Below are positions 1 to 10,979 of a stretch of DNA of 64,000 bases, in pieces. Positions within the stretch are counted from its first letter, which is position 1. The number at the start of each line of letters is the position of its first letter. This stretch comes from Breviolum minutum Mf 1.05b.01 (lineage: Eukaryota; Sar; Dinophyceae; Suessiales; Symbiodiniaceae), in contig DF240867.1 in assembly GCA_000507305.1 (NCBI GenBank), positions 33,480 to 97,479 on the forward strand, written 5' to 3'. A program made the position numbers and the translations under genes. The notes below the pieces were generated by a model, which saw nothing but the letters and a program-made list of their open reading frames with translations, was not told where the DNA came from and ran no database searches.

Positions 1-744
1 AATGGCCCGTTTTAAGGGCGCACACTCCACCAACCTATTGTTGATGAACAAAATGAGGGTGGATGTTCGAGCTGAATAGTTCAGATTTGATGCGAAACCT
101 TTGCAGGAAAAAGATGGATCTTGTGATGTTAGCTCAAATGGAAAGACTTCATTCGCCAAGTTCTGTCCCCAAATCGTCCCAATGACCTCCCGTGTGGATT
201 TTTTCTCACCTCCAGTGGTTGAAAGTTCAAATTGTCCACCTGTGGAGCCAATACACTTTCGACATCCGAAAGCTACATGTGGATAGTGAATGGAATAACG
301 TTGCACCACTTCCAACACCTTTGCATGCTCTAAACTCTCCTTTCCTAAAGCTTGCCTTCTGGTCGGATTGTTATAAAACATATTTTCCACCACCACTGTA
401 GTACCACGTGTCCCTGCACAAGGTCGTACCTGTCCTTTCAACTGGCCTTCACTGTAGTGTGCAACACTAGCACAACTATCTTGGCTTGTCATGGTAGTCA
501 CTGTCACCTGTGCCACATGACTAATGGATGCTAATGCCTCACCACGAAAACCAAAGGTTCCGATGCGAAGCAAATCATCATAATTTTTCAACTTGGAAGT
601 GGTGAAACGTTCACATAATATTGGTAGATCTTGATGTCGAATCCCATGACCATCATCTTCAATGCGCAACATCTTCAAACCACCGGATTTCACCAAAATC
701 ACAATGCGCCGCGAACCCGCATCCAAGGAATTCTCCAAGAGTTC
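1..744 (-). CDS. MLH1: MLH1 exon 2 (continues past left edge)
   Basis: DNA mismatch repair protein MLH1, the nuclear MutL-type ATPase that acts downstream of MutS in complex with a PMS partner. The minus-strand frame is open across the whole exon. It carries the GHKL ATPase motifs in order: ELLENSLDAGS (motif I, with the catalytic Glu and Mg-binding Asn), DDGHGI (motif II, DxGxG), TSKL then GTFGFRGEALASIS (motif III), and later FINNRLVECAPLKRAI, the signature of the S5-like domain. The frame joins exon 1 at PANALK/ELLEN exactly as in other MLH1 proteins. Acceptor is CAG followed by G. The rest of the protein (C-terminal dimerisation domain) lies left of the window. Confidence 0.95.
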
Positions 745-1192
745 CTGGCTGGTTGAGCCATCGAGTTGTAAGATATAACTCTTGTGAATTCCGTGAGTAT
801 CCCGAGGGGCACAGAAAACCGAGGTTATACAAAATAGTGCCAAAATGACACTAGGTACAGAAATAGGCGTAAAAACACGATGGTTTTGTGGGGTATATTG
901 GATCATCTCCACTAGGATCAGATTGAAAAGAACATGTGCAAAAGCAACACCCAAATTTTCCGGCCCTAAAATACTGTCTAATAATCAGAACCTACCAAAA
1001 TCAAATGTTCTAGGACACTTTCGACCTTCCACTTTGACTGACACCCAGAAATTTGATGTTTTACAAAAAAAACTGTTTTCAAACCACACCACCACACCAC
1101 CACACTACCGCAACCACAACCACAACCACAACAACAACAACAACAAAAACAAAAACAACAAAAACACACAAAAAAAAAACAGACCAGTGTTC
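745..1192 (-). other. MLH1 intron 1, GA-AG type with AAC-rich tract
   Basis: A 448 bp intron. Its 5' end on the minus strand is GAACAC and its 3' end is CAG. Near the donor it holds an imperfect CAC/AAC repeat (about 1083-1170 on the plus strand), which yields low-complexity reading frames on both strands that are not genes. Confidence 0.8.
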
Positions 1193-1291
1193 CTTCAAGG
1201 CATTGGCTGGACGCACTACCACTTCTCCAGCAGCAATGCGATTAATCACCGCCTCCTCCAGCTGGATGATACGAGGGCTAGACGCATCCAT
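1193..1291 (-). CDS. MLH1: MLH1 exon 1 with start codon
   Basis: Encodes 33 residues beginning MDASSPRIIQLEEAVINRIA. It includes the MutL N-terminal signature INRIAAGEVV followed by RPANALK. The ATG at 1289-1291 gives the usual short MLH1 N-terminus. An AG lies about a dozen bases upstream (TCGTCAG), a possible spliced-leader acceptor. The donor is GA (AAG|GAACAC), not GT, and the acceptor of exon 2 reads CAG|GAACTC, so the GAAC tetranucleotide is present at both ends of the intron. Confidence 0.92.
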
Positions 1292-2087
1292 CGAATAGCT
1301 GACGACGGGATCGGGACCCACCGACCCACCGATCTGTGCTTTCGCGGTGCACGAAACTGGTCAACCACACGAAAACTGTTTGCGTGGATTCGATGGATGT
1401 CGAGATAAGACTTTTGTTTGAGAAGTTTGGTATGGGTGAATTTGTAGATGCGATTGTACTTATGTTCAGTGATGTCCTTGCGAGTTTACTGCTCTGACTG
1501 CCCGAATGGAAAAAAATGGAGTGATTTCCTGTTTTGTTTGTCATGTTATGTTTTGCCACTTTGGGGGGGATGCACTTTCTGATTCGATGATTCTGCCGTA
1601 TTAAGTGAGATGATGATATTGTGTTGACTATGCAAGACACATTGTGTTTGAAGCTATTAGTGTCACGGTCAAGATCGAAAAACACCCTTGCCAATGCTCA
1701 GTGCTTCGGTATGCGGCATACCGGACCCAAACGTGAATGAATCCATGGCGCTGCGTCTTTCGCAACCTCAAAAAAGACCCCCCCATACCCTCTGGTAAAC
1801 TAACATGGCAATGGAAAATGGGCCCTTTGAAGATGTATATCCTATCAAAAAATGGGATTTTCCATTGCTATCTTAGTTCTTAGTTTACTAGCGTGTAACC
1901 TGATGTTGCCAATAACTGGCCAAACTACAATGTTTGACCCAGAGTTTCGTGATCATGGCTGCAAATCTGTTGATTTTTTTTTGTAACAGCCCCAGAGCAG
2001 CGAAGATCATGGAATGTTTGTCCATGCCACCGTGTAAATTCATAGGGAAAGGTAACATCAACAAAACATTGATCCCTTGGGCTCCAA
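1292..2087. other. Intergenic stretch upstream of MLH1
   Basis: No convincing exon on either strand. It should contain the MLH1 5' UTR and spliced-leader acceptor (nearest AG to the ATG at about 1303), but no TATA-like or other motif stands out. Confidence 0.4.
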
Positions 2088-2321
2088 TTACCCATCATAT
2101 GACTGGATATTGACGTGGATACTGAGCCATTGATCTAAGCCATCCCCACTCGAAACTCTGGCGCCTACGTTGTCCACCCCCGACTCTGCCAAGTCTTTCA
2201 AAGACTCATCCACCGTTGGGCTCGAGTACTGGTGCCGTGTGGCGAGATGAGGCGAGATCACGGACATGCAATCCCATGGATTACATGCTGGTTTCTGCCC
2301 CTGTAAGAGCCCATGACACAA
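2088..2321 (-). CDS. Possible terminal exon of an unrecognised gene
   Basis: Minus-strand open frame ending in TAA. The last ~50 residues (from about HQYSSPTVDESLKDLAESGV) have non-repetitive, protein-like composition and normal codon variety. No family recognised. The true 5' boundary is probably an internal AG acceptor. It could be the last exon of a gene lying between MLH1 and gene B, later interrupted by the retroelement at 3.1-6.3 kb, or a decayed element fragment. Confidence 0.35.
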   Translation of the reverse strand: MCHGLLQGQKPACNPWDCMSVISPHLATRHQYSSPTVDESLKDLAESGVDNVGARVSSGDGLDQWLSIHVNIQSYDG

Positions 2322-3083
2322 ACAGGCTATGGTAGGATGCCTCCACTCACCCCTTTACTGGCACTTCCCACGAAAAAATTATGTGCCATTATCCATGTTT
2401 TTTTTTTCAATGACCATCCCCGGAATCTAAAGAGTGTGTCACCACCACACGTTCAACTTGTGTGGTTTCCTTTTTTATCGACGGATTCACCGACCAACAA
2501 CAGAAAGAAAGGGAACCAACCTCCCTTCGAGTTGATCGTTGAAATATTAAAAAACAAACTGAAAATCAAGCAAGCCACCTGGCCTCATAACCTTGACCCT
2601 GTACTCAAAGGACTCTTCTCAGAAGTGAAACCTTTTTTCTTTGGTTCATCTCAACCCTGAAGTTTACACTATCTGCCAAAAAAATTTTCTACTGGCACAC
2701 AAGAGAGGTCTTTGCACCATTTTTTTTACCTTGGTACCATCGAAAACTAACGTGTTTCCTGAAAGGGCACCAGTTGAAAAGATGTTTTCATTTTCCGACC
2801 ATCAAGTGTCAGGGAATATGTCAGTTTTCGGTGGTGTAATCCTTGTTCCATGCCTCATGCCCTCGCCCCAGACCTCTCCCAACTGGAGCATTTGATTTTC
2901 ATCCCTGGGGGCCTGCATGCCAATGCGCACCTCAAAGCGCTTTCCCAGCTCCTGCAAAAAAAACACTGAAAAACCCACTGGACATCGCGAACTTTAATGT
3001 TGAGTTCCCATCATCAAAACTAATATGGCTACCCTATAATATATCTAAAAAAAAATATATATATATATATAAATATATATAAA
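2322..3083. other. No gene seen; AT microsatellite at 3053-3082
   Basis: No frame here looks coding on either strand. Contains homopolymer A/T runs and ends in an AT/TA microsatellite abutting the left edge of the retroelement-like segment. Confidence 0.4.
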
Positions 3084-3235
3084 CAGTGCACATCTCGCAT
3101 CTTTTTGCTCGCAGGTGGCGATGCCAGATGCTTTCGTATCCCTGATCTTCAGGGCCCTGCTCCACAGGGGTCGTTTCACATACGGTACGCTTGAAACGTC
3201 TGTAGCGGGGCAATGCCATGGGTGGGGAGAAAAAG

Positions 3236-3441
3236 AACAAACAGTACAACTGTTACAGATGAGTAACATTCACAAGAGATTCCCTCTTGAGCTTCCCTCA
3301 ATGGGACTCTCCCAAATAGATTTATTTTGCGAAAGTTTCAAGCTATTTTGGCTTGAGCTAAAATTGGTACAAACAAGAGAATGATGCACAGCTAAATGAT
3401 CAACATACACCCAAACCTGCCCAATGCACGATATGTTTATA
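3236..3441 (-). repeat. Direct repeat, left copy (LTR-like)
   Basis: Starts at AAAGAACAAACAGTACAACT and ends at GATATGTTTATA. It matches 6112-6325 base for base except for scattered substitutions and a small indel near the middle. Confidence 0.75.
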
Positions 3442-3450
3442 CATTCAGTT

Positions 3451-3575
3451 TCAGTGCACATCTCGCATCTTTTTACTCGCAGGTGGCGACAGGTCAAGGC
3501 GTTCAGCCAGATGCTTTGGTATCCCTGATCTTCACGGCCCTGCTCCACAGGGGTCGTTTCACATACGGTGCGCTT
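3451..3575 (-). repeat. Duplicate of 3084-3200 segment
   Basis: Shares GTGCACATCTCGCATCTTTT through CAGGGGTCGTTTCACATACG with 3084-3200. Both copies encode the same peptide on the minus strand, with an extra ~15 bp in this copy (AGGTCAAGGCGTTCA). Confidence 0.75.
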
Positions 3576-3804
3576 CCCGCAGCTGGTACCCAATGCAGTC
3601 TTCAGAGGATAATTTCAAAGCACTACATGAAGCTGAAAACTCGACTGACCGCAAAGAGTGGTAACTGCCAAAGAGGTTCAACGACAGTGGTAAGGTGACA
3701 ACAAAACTTGAACTGACGAACAAAGACATCTTGAAATCCAGTTCTGGAGATGCCATCGCTCCGAATGGATTTGCTTTGACTCATTCAAACCAAAGTGAAC
3801 ACTG

Positions 3805-4128
3805 TCAATGAAACAGAGGAAGATGGATCAACTGGGACATATGATCAAGGTCTTCATTATCTGACCGACGTTTCAACAATGACATGAGGGATGCAATGTT
3901 GTCGATGTACCATACGCCTGTGCATCTGCGAAACTCATCAGGAAAGGTGACAAGAGCTTGCAAGACCATGAGGAGCTCGAGCTGCGCAATGTAGACATTG
4001 CATGGCTTCCATAGCTGCGCCACAGAAGCTGTAATTTTCATTCTGACTACAGCTCCAAGGCGATAGAAATAACTGCTGTTACTGAGCAGGAAACCCCCCT
4101 GACCCAATAGTCGCATCCTGTGCAGCAT
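3805..4128 (-). pseudogene. RNase H-like segment of retroelement
   Basis: The frame contains IAQLELLMVLQAL followed by GVWYIDNIASLMSLL and a D-rich stretch (SDNEDLDHMSQLIH). This spacing of an acidic helix and a YIDN motif is what I recall from the RNase H region of retroelement polyproteins abundant in dinoflagellates. The frame stops at 3805 and continues out of register upstream (4165-4548, with GWDELQAYNRPFHL), so the copy is frameshifted and presumably dead. Family assignment rests on memory of motif style only. Confidence 0.5.
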
Positions 4129-4752
4129 CTGACGCTCCTGATATTCTATGGTGAGAAGAACAGTTCAGAAATACGATGCGGCGGGGCCTGAGTGAGAGCA
4201 CAGAGGAAACTGTACTAAATGATCCCCGTAATTCAGTGGTAACGTAATTCGTATGGTCAAGATACTGCCGATTAAATCCTGCCCGAGCAATCTTGCCAAA
4301 TACGGCTTGGTCCAAAACGTAACACACCCATAGAGCTTCGCTGCTGCCCCCGGGGAAGCTTGGGCGATGACGAATCTTTTGATTAGATGGAAAGGACGGT
4401 TGTACGCCTGGAGTTCATCCCAGCCAACCTCTGGTGTGCACCAGTGGTGTTGCTCGTCCACAGCGCCAGCCTTGTGAATAACTTCTAAATCATCTATTGG
4501 GATGGCTTGGCGCCGTAACTCGGCCAGTAAGCCATGTGCATCGATCATCCAACCCTCCTTTGAAAGTGTCAGCTAGACCCATGAAGGATGCTCCACAGGG
4601 CTTCGCTCTGCTGATACATGCCTGCAGTAACAAAAACTCAGCGGTCGACTGGCTACTACCGAGATAGTAGCAACTCACGACGTTCAGTCTCCTGCTCCTA
4701 GTGGCTCTCCTGTTTTCACTCGGACACTGCTGTGGAAGAGGCTCACTCAGCT

Positions 4753-5217
4753 TCATCGGCTTTTCCACCCAATGCGAGCGTCACTCAGATCACCCAAAAC
4801 ATGTGCAGGCATATAATGGTAACATGCATTGCAAAAAGGTCTATCATAAAGCAGGGCTTCATGCACTGACTTCGCATGACCACCAGACTGACGCCACTTA
4901 CAGGCTGGGTACGGCTTGTCATCCGACATAACAAAAGGAACCATATGCCAAAGGGAGCCTTCTGAAGCCGCACACGAGTTCAGCTGGGACACGGAGGATT
5001 GAATCTGGCAAGGTGCGGCCGTTTGCAACTGAATGCACCCAATCCACCAAATCTCTGTCACAAAGTGGTCCAACAATCTTCCAGGGCTCAATGTTGCGCA
5101 ACTTCTGGATATGAGCAATCGAGTCATCAAAAGACTTGCCTTGCAAACAAGAGATGAGCATAGCCGCTGCCACTGGAGCTCTGTGGCATCCTGCTGAGCA
5201 GTGGACAAAGATGCCAT
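4753..5217 (-). pseudogene. Cys-rich retroelement segment, frameshifted
   Basis: Minus-strand frame with YPACKWRQSGGHAKS, then RPFCNACYHYMPAHV, i.e. paired Cys/His residues that could bind zinc. It overlaps the phosphatase-like frame in another register, so a frameshift separates the two parts of what was probably one polyprotein. Confidence 0.45.
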
Positions 5218-5491
5218 GCCCCTGCGCCAAAGTGGGCTTGATGATTACCTTCAATGCGCCCGGGTCCCAGTGTTTGTCACGGAGCATTTGGACAGTGCAG
5301 TTAAACTTGGTTTGAAAAGCTCCTCTTGGGATGGAACCACCTCGTTGAATACAAAAATCCTGGAAGCAGCTATAACAATCAACTTCACTTGATTCTGCTC
5401 CAACATTGCACAGGCTGCTGCATCCGGTAGCCCTCCCATCCTTGGCCTGCAACACAATAAAGGTGCAGGGGGATCTCCCTTCCTGCGCCAT
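4919..5491 (-). pseudogene. Dual-specificity-phosphatase-like segment
   Basis: Contains HGIFVHCSAGCHRAPVAAA, matching the HCX5R P-loop of Cys-based protein phosphatases (Cys nucleophile, Arg phosphate-binding), followed by SFDDSIAHIQKLRNIEP, the position of the helix after the P-loop in dual-specificity phosphatases. The N-terminal part of the fold seems to continue in another frame upstream (QVKLIVIAASRIF near 5380), again implying a frameshift. Its position between retroelement segments on the same strand suggests it was part of the element rather than a host gene. Confidence 0.5.
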
Positions 5492-6111
5492 CGTTTGCTG
5501 GCTAGCTCATCGAAGTAGTCATTGGGATCACCCACAACTAGCTCTTCTTCCAGATTCACCGGTTGGCTAGGAACGCTAGCAACTACTGGGAGATTTACCC
5601 TGAACTCTCCCCGCCACTCACTGCAGGGGTTACACGCTTCGCCTCTCTCATGAGGGTTGGCTCACCAGGATCCCGCAATCTGGCACTTCATCCCCCAAAC
5701 CTTGATAGTGAAGTGCTTCTAGATAAGGTTGACACCCGCACTCTCATTCCTAGCTGTCCAATCCTCTTCAGCAGCAATGACATCTGAAGCCTGTTGAAAT
5801 GCGGCATCTCGTGTAGAAATGCAAAAGGGATGGTCAAGCTTTGACCATGTCAACATTGGCAATTCTGCCTCCCAGATTGCAGCTAAGAAGAAACCAAGCG
5901 TATGCTTCAACAGCAACGATGATCTGTCCAATTCCCCAGTGCCACCATTTGTGCAGAAGTTAGTTCACAAAGGGTTGCCCATGCAATGGGAATCTGGAAC
6001 CAACTCTTGCTCGCCAGATCGGCCAGCTCAACTGCTGGAACAAGCCCTTGAACAGCCATCCTACCAGCATCCAATGTTGAACAAGCTCGCCGGGGTGGCC
6101 ATGGAGAAAAA

Positions 6112-6325
6112 GAAAAAGAACAAACAGTACAACTGTTACAGGTGAGTAACACTCACAAGAGATTCCCTCTTGAGCTTCCCTCAATCGGACTCTCCCAAGT
6201 AGAATTTTGTGAAAGTTTCAAGCTATTTTGGCTTGAGCCAAAATTGGCACAAACAAGAGAATGATGCACAGCTAAATGATCAACATACACCCAAACCTGC
6301 CCAATGCATGATATGTTTATATAAC
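6112..6325 (-). repeat. Direct repeat, right copy (LTR-like)
   Basis: Second copy of the 3236-3441 repeat, about 2.9 kb away in the same orientation. It contains the spliced-leader-like sequence at 6232-6248. Confidence 0.75.
6232..6248 (-). other. Possible relic of dinoflagellate spliced leader
   Basis: The minus strand reads GCCAATTTTGGCTCAAG. It differs from the last 16 bases of the dinoflagellate spliced leader (GCCATTTTGGCTCAAG) by one inserted A. It lies on the same strand as, and upstream of, the retroelement coding segments. The left repeat copy has the same site with one further change. Confidence 0.4.
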
Positions 6326-6344
6326 CCACACGGAGCTTCAATTT

Positions 6345-6377
<33 letters not shown>

Positions 6378-6903
6378 CGTAGTTGGTATACACACAGGCA
6401 TGAATGAGTATTGAGAGCTGTCAGCCGACACACGCTCTTCATGGCAAACAAAAGATGACACCTACAAGAGAAAAACAGTTCCCCAATAAAAAATCAGCCT
6501 GCTTTACTTTACTTTTTCAGCATCCAAAAGTGATTGTGAAGTCAATGTGGCTTCCAAGGTCACGGTTGCATCATGCTCGCCCTTGAGGTTTCTTAGTTCA
6601 AAAACCCATGAGTTGCAAATGCAAATGGTTTTCCAAGCATGTTAGCAGCGTTCAACGTACCGCCCTCCCCCTCATATGTACGGTTTCACCACCAAAAACA
6701 ATAGAAGCTTTCAAACGTCTGTCTGAAACTCGCGAGCACCCCAAAAAACAAGAAGGCTCGGTGGCATGACGGAGTTTCTTTGCTTTTAAATTTTCAACAC
6801 AAGTTCAATGAGACAAAACAAATCGGACATCCCCTCCAAACACAGAGAGATCATATGTTGGTTTTTTAATCACATCCCCAAAAAATCCTCCTCACCCCGT
6901 TTA
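6326..6903. other. No gene seen between retroelement and gene B
   Basis: Includes an AT microsatellite at 6340-6375 and A-rich sequence. No credible exon on either strand. Confidence 0.4.
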
Positions 6904-7071
6904 TCATATGTTCACCCACGCTTCTGGAAGCCAGCATGTCCGCCCCGTAAAAAACACCAGTGGCTGCCCCTCCTCTTGTAGGCCTTCAGCCAAGTCTAGG
7001 GAGTGAAAAAGAAGAGGTGATCCTCTCACCGGGTCCTCGGACGCAGCTGGGATTGAAACGACAAGAAGGTC
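6904..7071 (-). CDS. Gene B last exon (unrecognised protein C-terminus)
   Basis: Phase-0 exon after GGAG|GAC, encoding 55 residues from DLLVVSIPAASED to EAWVNI, then TGA. The composition is protein-like and the segment contains SPLLFHSLDLAEGLQEEGQP. Phase agrees with the exon at 8431-8484. Confidence 0.65.
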   Translation of the reverse strand, partial: DLLVVSIPAASEDPVRGSPLLFHSLDLAEGLQEEGQPLVFFTGRTCWLPEAWVNI

Positions 7072-8366
7072 CTCCGAGAAAAAAACACAAAAAAAATGCG
7101 GTTTCCACAAATATGAGCATCAAAAAAAAATGAATGGTTCGTCACTCTTGGGCCCCAATTTTAGGTGAAAAAATCTCTTGGAAAACATGTCAAATATGTC
7201 AGACCAGCACCGGACCATTGAACCAATTCGCTATTGAATCAAAGGGCAGCTTTAAAAAATAGACATTAAATCGTCATCCAAAAAGGGTAGTTCAATAAGG
7301 GACACCAAACTTCCAACTTCAACCTCCCCTTATGGGAGTCAGTGTTTCCTACCTTCCAGCTTGGTCACGCCCATCAGCAGAAATTCCGTCAGTCACAGTT
7401 GGGGCGTTCCCCTAAACAGTTACCGTCCCCAATAGGAAAGCATCGTCTTCCAACCACCTTTTTTCAGGGGCTCGGCTGTTAAACTTTGGGGCTGTTCTAT
7501 GGACTTCATCCAGTTTGAATCTTATCCATCCAATCCATCCTTTTGCTTTCTGCTGAATGTACCAAATGATTCATCCTTGAAGATGGTTTGGCAGTTGTTT
7601 TCTTGTATCAATCTCGAGGGAAAATGAAAACCGGGAGTAGCAAAAAACTATATCCACTAATGAAAGTAGATATAACGTTTTTTATTTCCTGTTTAAGAAA
7701 AAAACTTGTCGGCTTTACAGTACTTTACAAAAAAAATACATCATGGCAAAATCATCAGAAAAAAAAACCTTTGCATCGAGGTTCGAGTCGGTTTTAAAAG
7801 GCTGGTTGCTCTGAAGGGATTCTGATGATATCTCACCTTTTCCTATGAATGATTAAGCTTGGTGAAAAAAAAGTTGGAGGACTCACGCTTTGTTTGATGA
7901 CCAACCCCTTCCAAAGAGAGGTTGCCTTGTGAAGAAAAAGAAACCAACATACATTAACCACCAACTAGCCATCATTAGTTGAATGATTGTAGCCACTTGC
8001 ACATTTTTTGGATCCGTTTCAACTTCTAAACCTGCCTTTCAATCATGTCAGTAATGGATTCTAAGAATCACATTTACATCCCCAAAAACAAACAAATTCC
8101 CCTAAAAAGGGGCCATTTCAAAAGTAATCTTCCAACCACTATTTTTCAGGGGACATGTTAACTTTCCCAAGGTGTAGAGGGTAGTACAAAACCCCAATGA
8201 ATTGTGCTCAATCTTCAGGTCATCTTGGTTACTTTTAAATCAATGGATCCCCAACAGAGTGGGGCTCCATAACTATTTGGTGAGAAATCCCCATATAACC
8301 AGCGTTGCGCAATTCCCGACATAATCATGCACAAAAAATACTTGAACAAGATCATCTTCCCCAACC

Positions 8367-8368
8367 CC

Positions 8369-8411
<43 letters not shown>
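8367..8411. repeat. (AAC)n microsatellite in gene B intron
   Basis: About 15 uninterrupted AAC units. It gives spurious poly-Asn, poly-Leu, poly-Val and poly-Cys frames. Confidence 0.97.
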
Positions 8412-8412
<1 letters not shown>

Positions 8413-8430
8413 AGCTTGTTGTTTTGACAC

Positions 8431-8484
8431 TTCTCCGAGTGCCAGACCCAAATCTTCTTGTAGTTTGCTGCTGAACTTTTTGGC
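8431..8484 (-). CDS. Gene B exon
   Basis: CCAG|GCC acceptor, GT donor, 18 codons (AKKFSSKLQEDLGLALGE), phase 0 at both ends. An AAC microsatellite sits just inside the downstream intron. Confidence 0.6.
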
Positions 8485-9096
8485 CTGGCCAAAAACTGAA
8501 GATTTTGGGTAGGAAAAAAACAAACATTGGCACAGTCCCTATTGCTTAGGGTAAAGCTTTTTCTTGATATGGCCCCTGTGTTCACCTCCTTTTCCGGAGG
8601 GATAAACTCCTATTTGGTGCAATCGGAGGCTGAGCTGTGGCTTGGTGGCTTCGCTAACCTCAACAATCATCCAAGTGAAGCTTGCATTCAAAAGTTATAA
8701 TTCACCTGGCCCCCTAAACTTTTTTGGGGGGTCATCCAGTCATCCAACCAAAAATAAGGCCCTCCCCCCAATCAAAATGGCAATACATACCTTTTGCTTC
8801 AGAAATCACAAAATGGTGTGCTTCCCAACCCTTTGTCTTTGCTACTTAAGAACCCAATCTATTCCAATGGCTTCACACCTTTGATCTGTTGCTTCGTTTT
8901 CTGTTTGTTTTTGAGAAACCAATTCCGTAAAGAAAAGCAAGGTAGAACGGGTTCTCACCCTCTGAAGAATCACTGCACCCTGAACTTCTTTTTGATAAGC
9001 AGAATGATTGGTACCTTTGTTTAAGAAGAAACAAGAAAAAAAGAAACCACAGACATGCGCTGCTTTCACAAAAAAAATGAAAAAGACACTTCTTGC

Positions 9097-9144
9097 CTCG
9101 TCAGCAGCAGAGCTTGCAATACCAACCACTTCAACAGTGGAGGC
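9097..9144 (-). CDS. Gene B exon with GC donor
   Basis: GAG|GCC acceptor, 16 codons (ASTVEVVGIASSAADE), followed by a GC donor (GAG|GCAAGA). Phase 0 at both ends. Confidence 0.6.
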
Positions 9145-9874
9145 CTCAAATCCGCAACGTCATGTCAGGAAAAAAGACACAATGGCACTTTTCGCAGTTA
9201 TCAAGTCACCTAACCCTGGGAATGTACATAGACAGGTTGTTTGCTGGTTTATAGTTTATACCATCAAGTTGCATATTTAAATAATATGAGCATGATAACA
9301 AGCCCTTGTGCATCATCACGCCCCTCAGTGAATCAATCCACGAAATCACTTCTATAGTCTATGGGAGTGACAAAAGTCGGGACCCCAACAACATCCGAAA
9401 GAAAGCGCAACAAACCCAACAACCCCCAAAAGAAAAACCTATTTTCAAGAGTGGACAACCAACCCCTGTTATTTTGAGTCAAAAACCTGTGAAGAGTTGC
9501 AGCTTGAGGTTGGTTGAGGTTGGTAGGCTTCATCCATCGGGGTGAACCCCTTCCCCGGATCCGGGGGGTGAAATTAAGCACCTCCGATCCGTGTCTGAAG
9601 CGTTTTGAAAATTCCGAGTAAGCAACGTGGCAAAACCAGAAATCAAAAAAACACACAGCCCAGGAATAAAGAGAGTGAGGGAGCTTTGCATGAAACTTTG
9701 GAGTTTTGCAGTATTAACCACATGTTTGTAACCCTTCCTTCTGCCTTTCACGTTACCAATCAACTTCTCGCTTTGGAACCTTCCCACTTTCATACGCCCC
9801 TTAACCATTGACCTCCCAAAAAAAAAATGGTACAACTCCAAGAGCCATTCATTGTCTATAAGTCTATGACTCAC

Positions 9875-9949
9875 GAGGGATGCAACAATGAAGCAGTCCG
9901 GTAGCTCGGGGTGGATGTTTTTAGCCTGCTCCCAAAGTTTTGAACCCAA
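9875..9949 (-). CDS. Gene B exon
   Basis: 25 codons (begins LGSKLWEQAKNIHPELPD), phase 0, canonical donor CTC|GTGAGT. Confidence 0.6.
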
Positions 9950-10162
9950 CTTCCCTCACAGCTTGATGATTCAGAAATCTAATGAGCACCAGTTCACATG
10001 GAGGAAATGTTTCATTTTTTGCAGAGTTTATGGAGAACTTGTTCCATGTTTCGTTTTTTCATGCGGTTTCGTCTATAACTGGTGATTTCTGGGAAATCTG
10101 AGAAGCATCAACCGTGGGACTTGGCTGGCAAAATCCTTCGCCAAATTTGTCGAAAGAAAAAC

Positions 10163-10240
10163 TCTGAGTTTTCCAAACTTGATCTCAATGACACGGTCAT
10201 CGGCCAAGAATTTCTCCAGGTAGTCGCGCACATCTCCCAC
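10163..10240 (-). CDS. Gene B exon
   Basis: GCAG|GTG acceptor, 26 codons (VGDVRDYLEKFLADDRVIEI...), GT donor, phase 0 at both ends. Confidence 0.6.
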
Positions 10241-10737
10241 CTGCTTTGATTCTTTGCTTTTAAAAAAGGTTCTAGATCCTTGAAAGAAGGCTATTCTTTC
10301 GGGAGGATTGCCATACTACCTGAAATGTTTGCTTCCTAATGGTTCCTATCAAGGCTTCTCTTACATTCCTAACACAAGGAGTGCAACCCCGCGAAGGCTG
10401 AATCATCAGGGTTTCGGTCACGGCTGTGAACCAGATCTGAATACCATAACTTCACTCTTTCAGACAAGAATTGTCCCCTGAGTTCCATCAACCTCCATGA
10501 AAAAATGGAGGAATTGGTTGGACTTGAATGGACTTGAAAGATACCTGCAACCAGTAACTCAGTAGTAGATCAAACAGACTCTTTCTAGATCCCGAATCCA
10601 AATGGAATATAAGCATTCAACTCACACTGTTTAGGTCTTTCTTCCAGCATGGCTCAAACCCGCACTGCGGCACATGTGGAAAAAATGGTCGGAGGCGAAG
10701 AAAACAAAAACATCATTGCCATCAGGAAGGTACCTTC

Positions 10738-10853
10738 ATTATATGGGGGTTTCCTAAAATGGTGGTACCCAACAACCATGGGGTTTTCCTACTAAAAATG
10801 ATCATTTTGGGGTGTTTTGGGGGTACCACCATTTAAGGAAACATCCATATAAT
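10738..10853. mobile_element. MITE family M1, copy 1
   Basis: Hairpin element with ~33 bp terminal inverted repeats (ATTATATGGGGGTTTCCTAA against its complement GGAAACATCCATATAAT) containing a GGTACC site in each arm. Noncoding, ~116 bp, in a gene B intron. Confidence 0.85.
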
Positions 10854-10900
10854 ATAGACTACCTTTTTCATCCCTTTTCTGATTGCTTACTCTTGATATC

Positions 10901-10979
10901 TCTTGATGAGCCGGCTGGTGACATCTCCGACCCGGAAACGGGTAAACGGGTCCTTCGGTTGTTGCGGCAAATTTTGGCA
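10901..10979 (-). CDS. Gene B candidate exon
   Basis: Supplies the one base needed to complete the split codon left by the large first exon and then 26 codons (AKICRNNRRTRLPVSGSEMS...), ending at a GA donor in phase 0. The opposite strand is also open here (DEPAGDISDPETGKRVLRLL...), so the call is weak and rests mainly on phase. Confidence 0.35.

Larger units (their letters stand above)
3084..6325 (-). mobile_element. Decayed retroelement with direct repeats
   Basis: A minus-strand block of broken coding frames bounded by repeats. A ~210 bp sequence at 3236-3441 recurs at 6112-6325 in the same orientation with a few percent difference, like degenerate LTRs. A second ~120 bp unit at 3084-3200 recurs at 3451-3575 and encodes the same peptide twice (RTVCETTPVEQG...). 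Internal frames encode an RNase H-like segment, a Cys/His segment and a phosphatase-like segment. No target-site duplication was identified, and the order repeat-repeat'-coding-repeat suggests a rearranged or nested copy. Class cannot be settled by eye. Confidence 0.65.
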
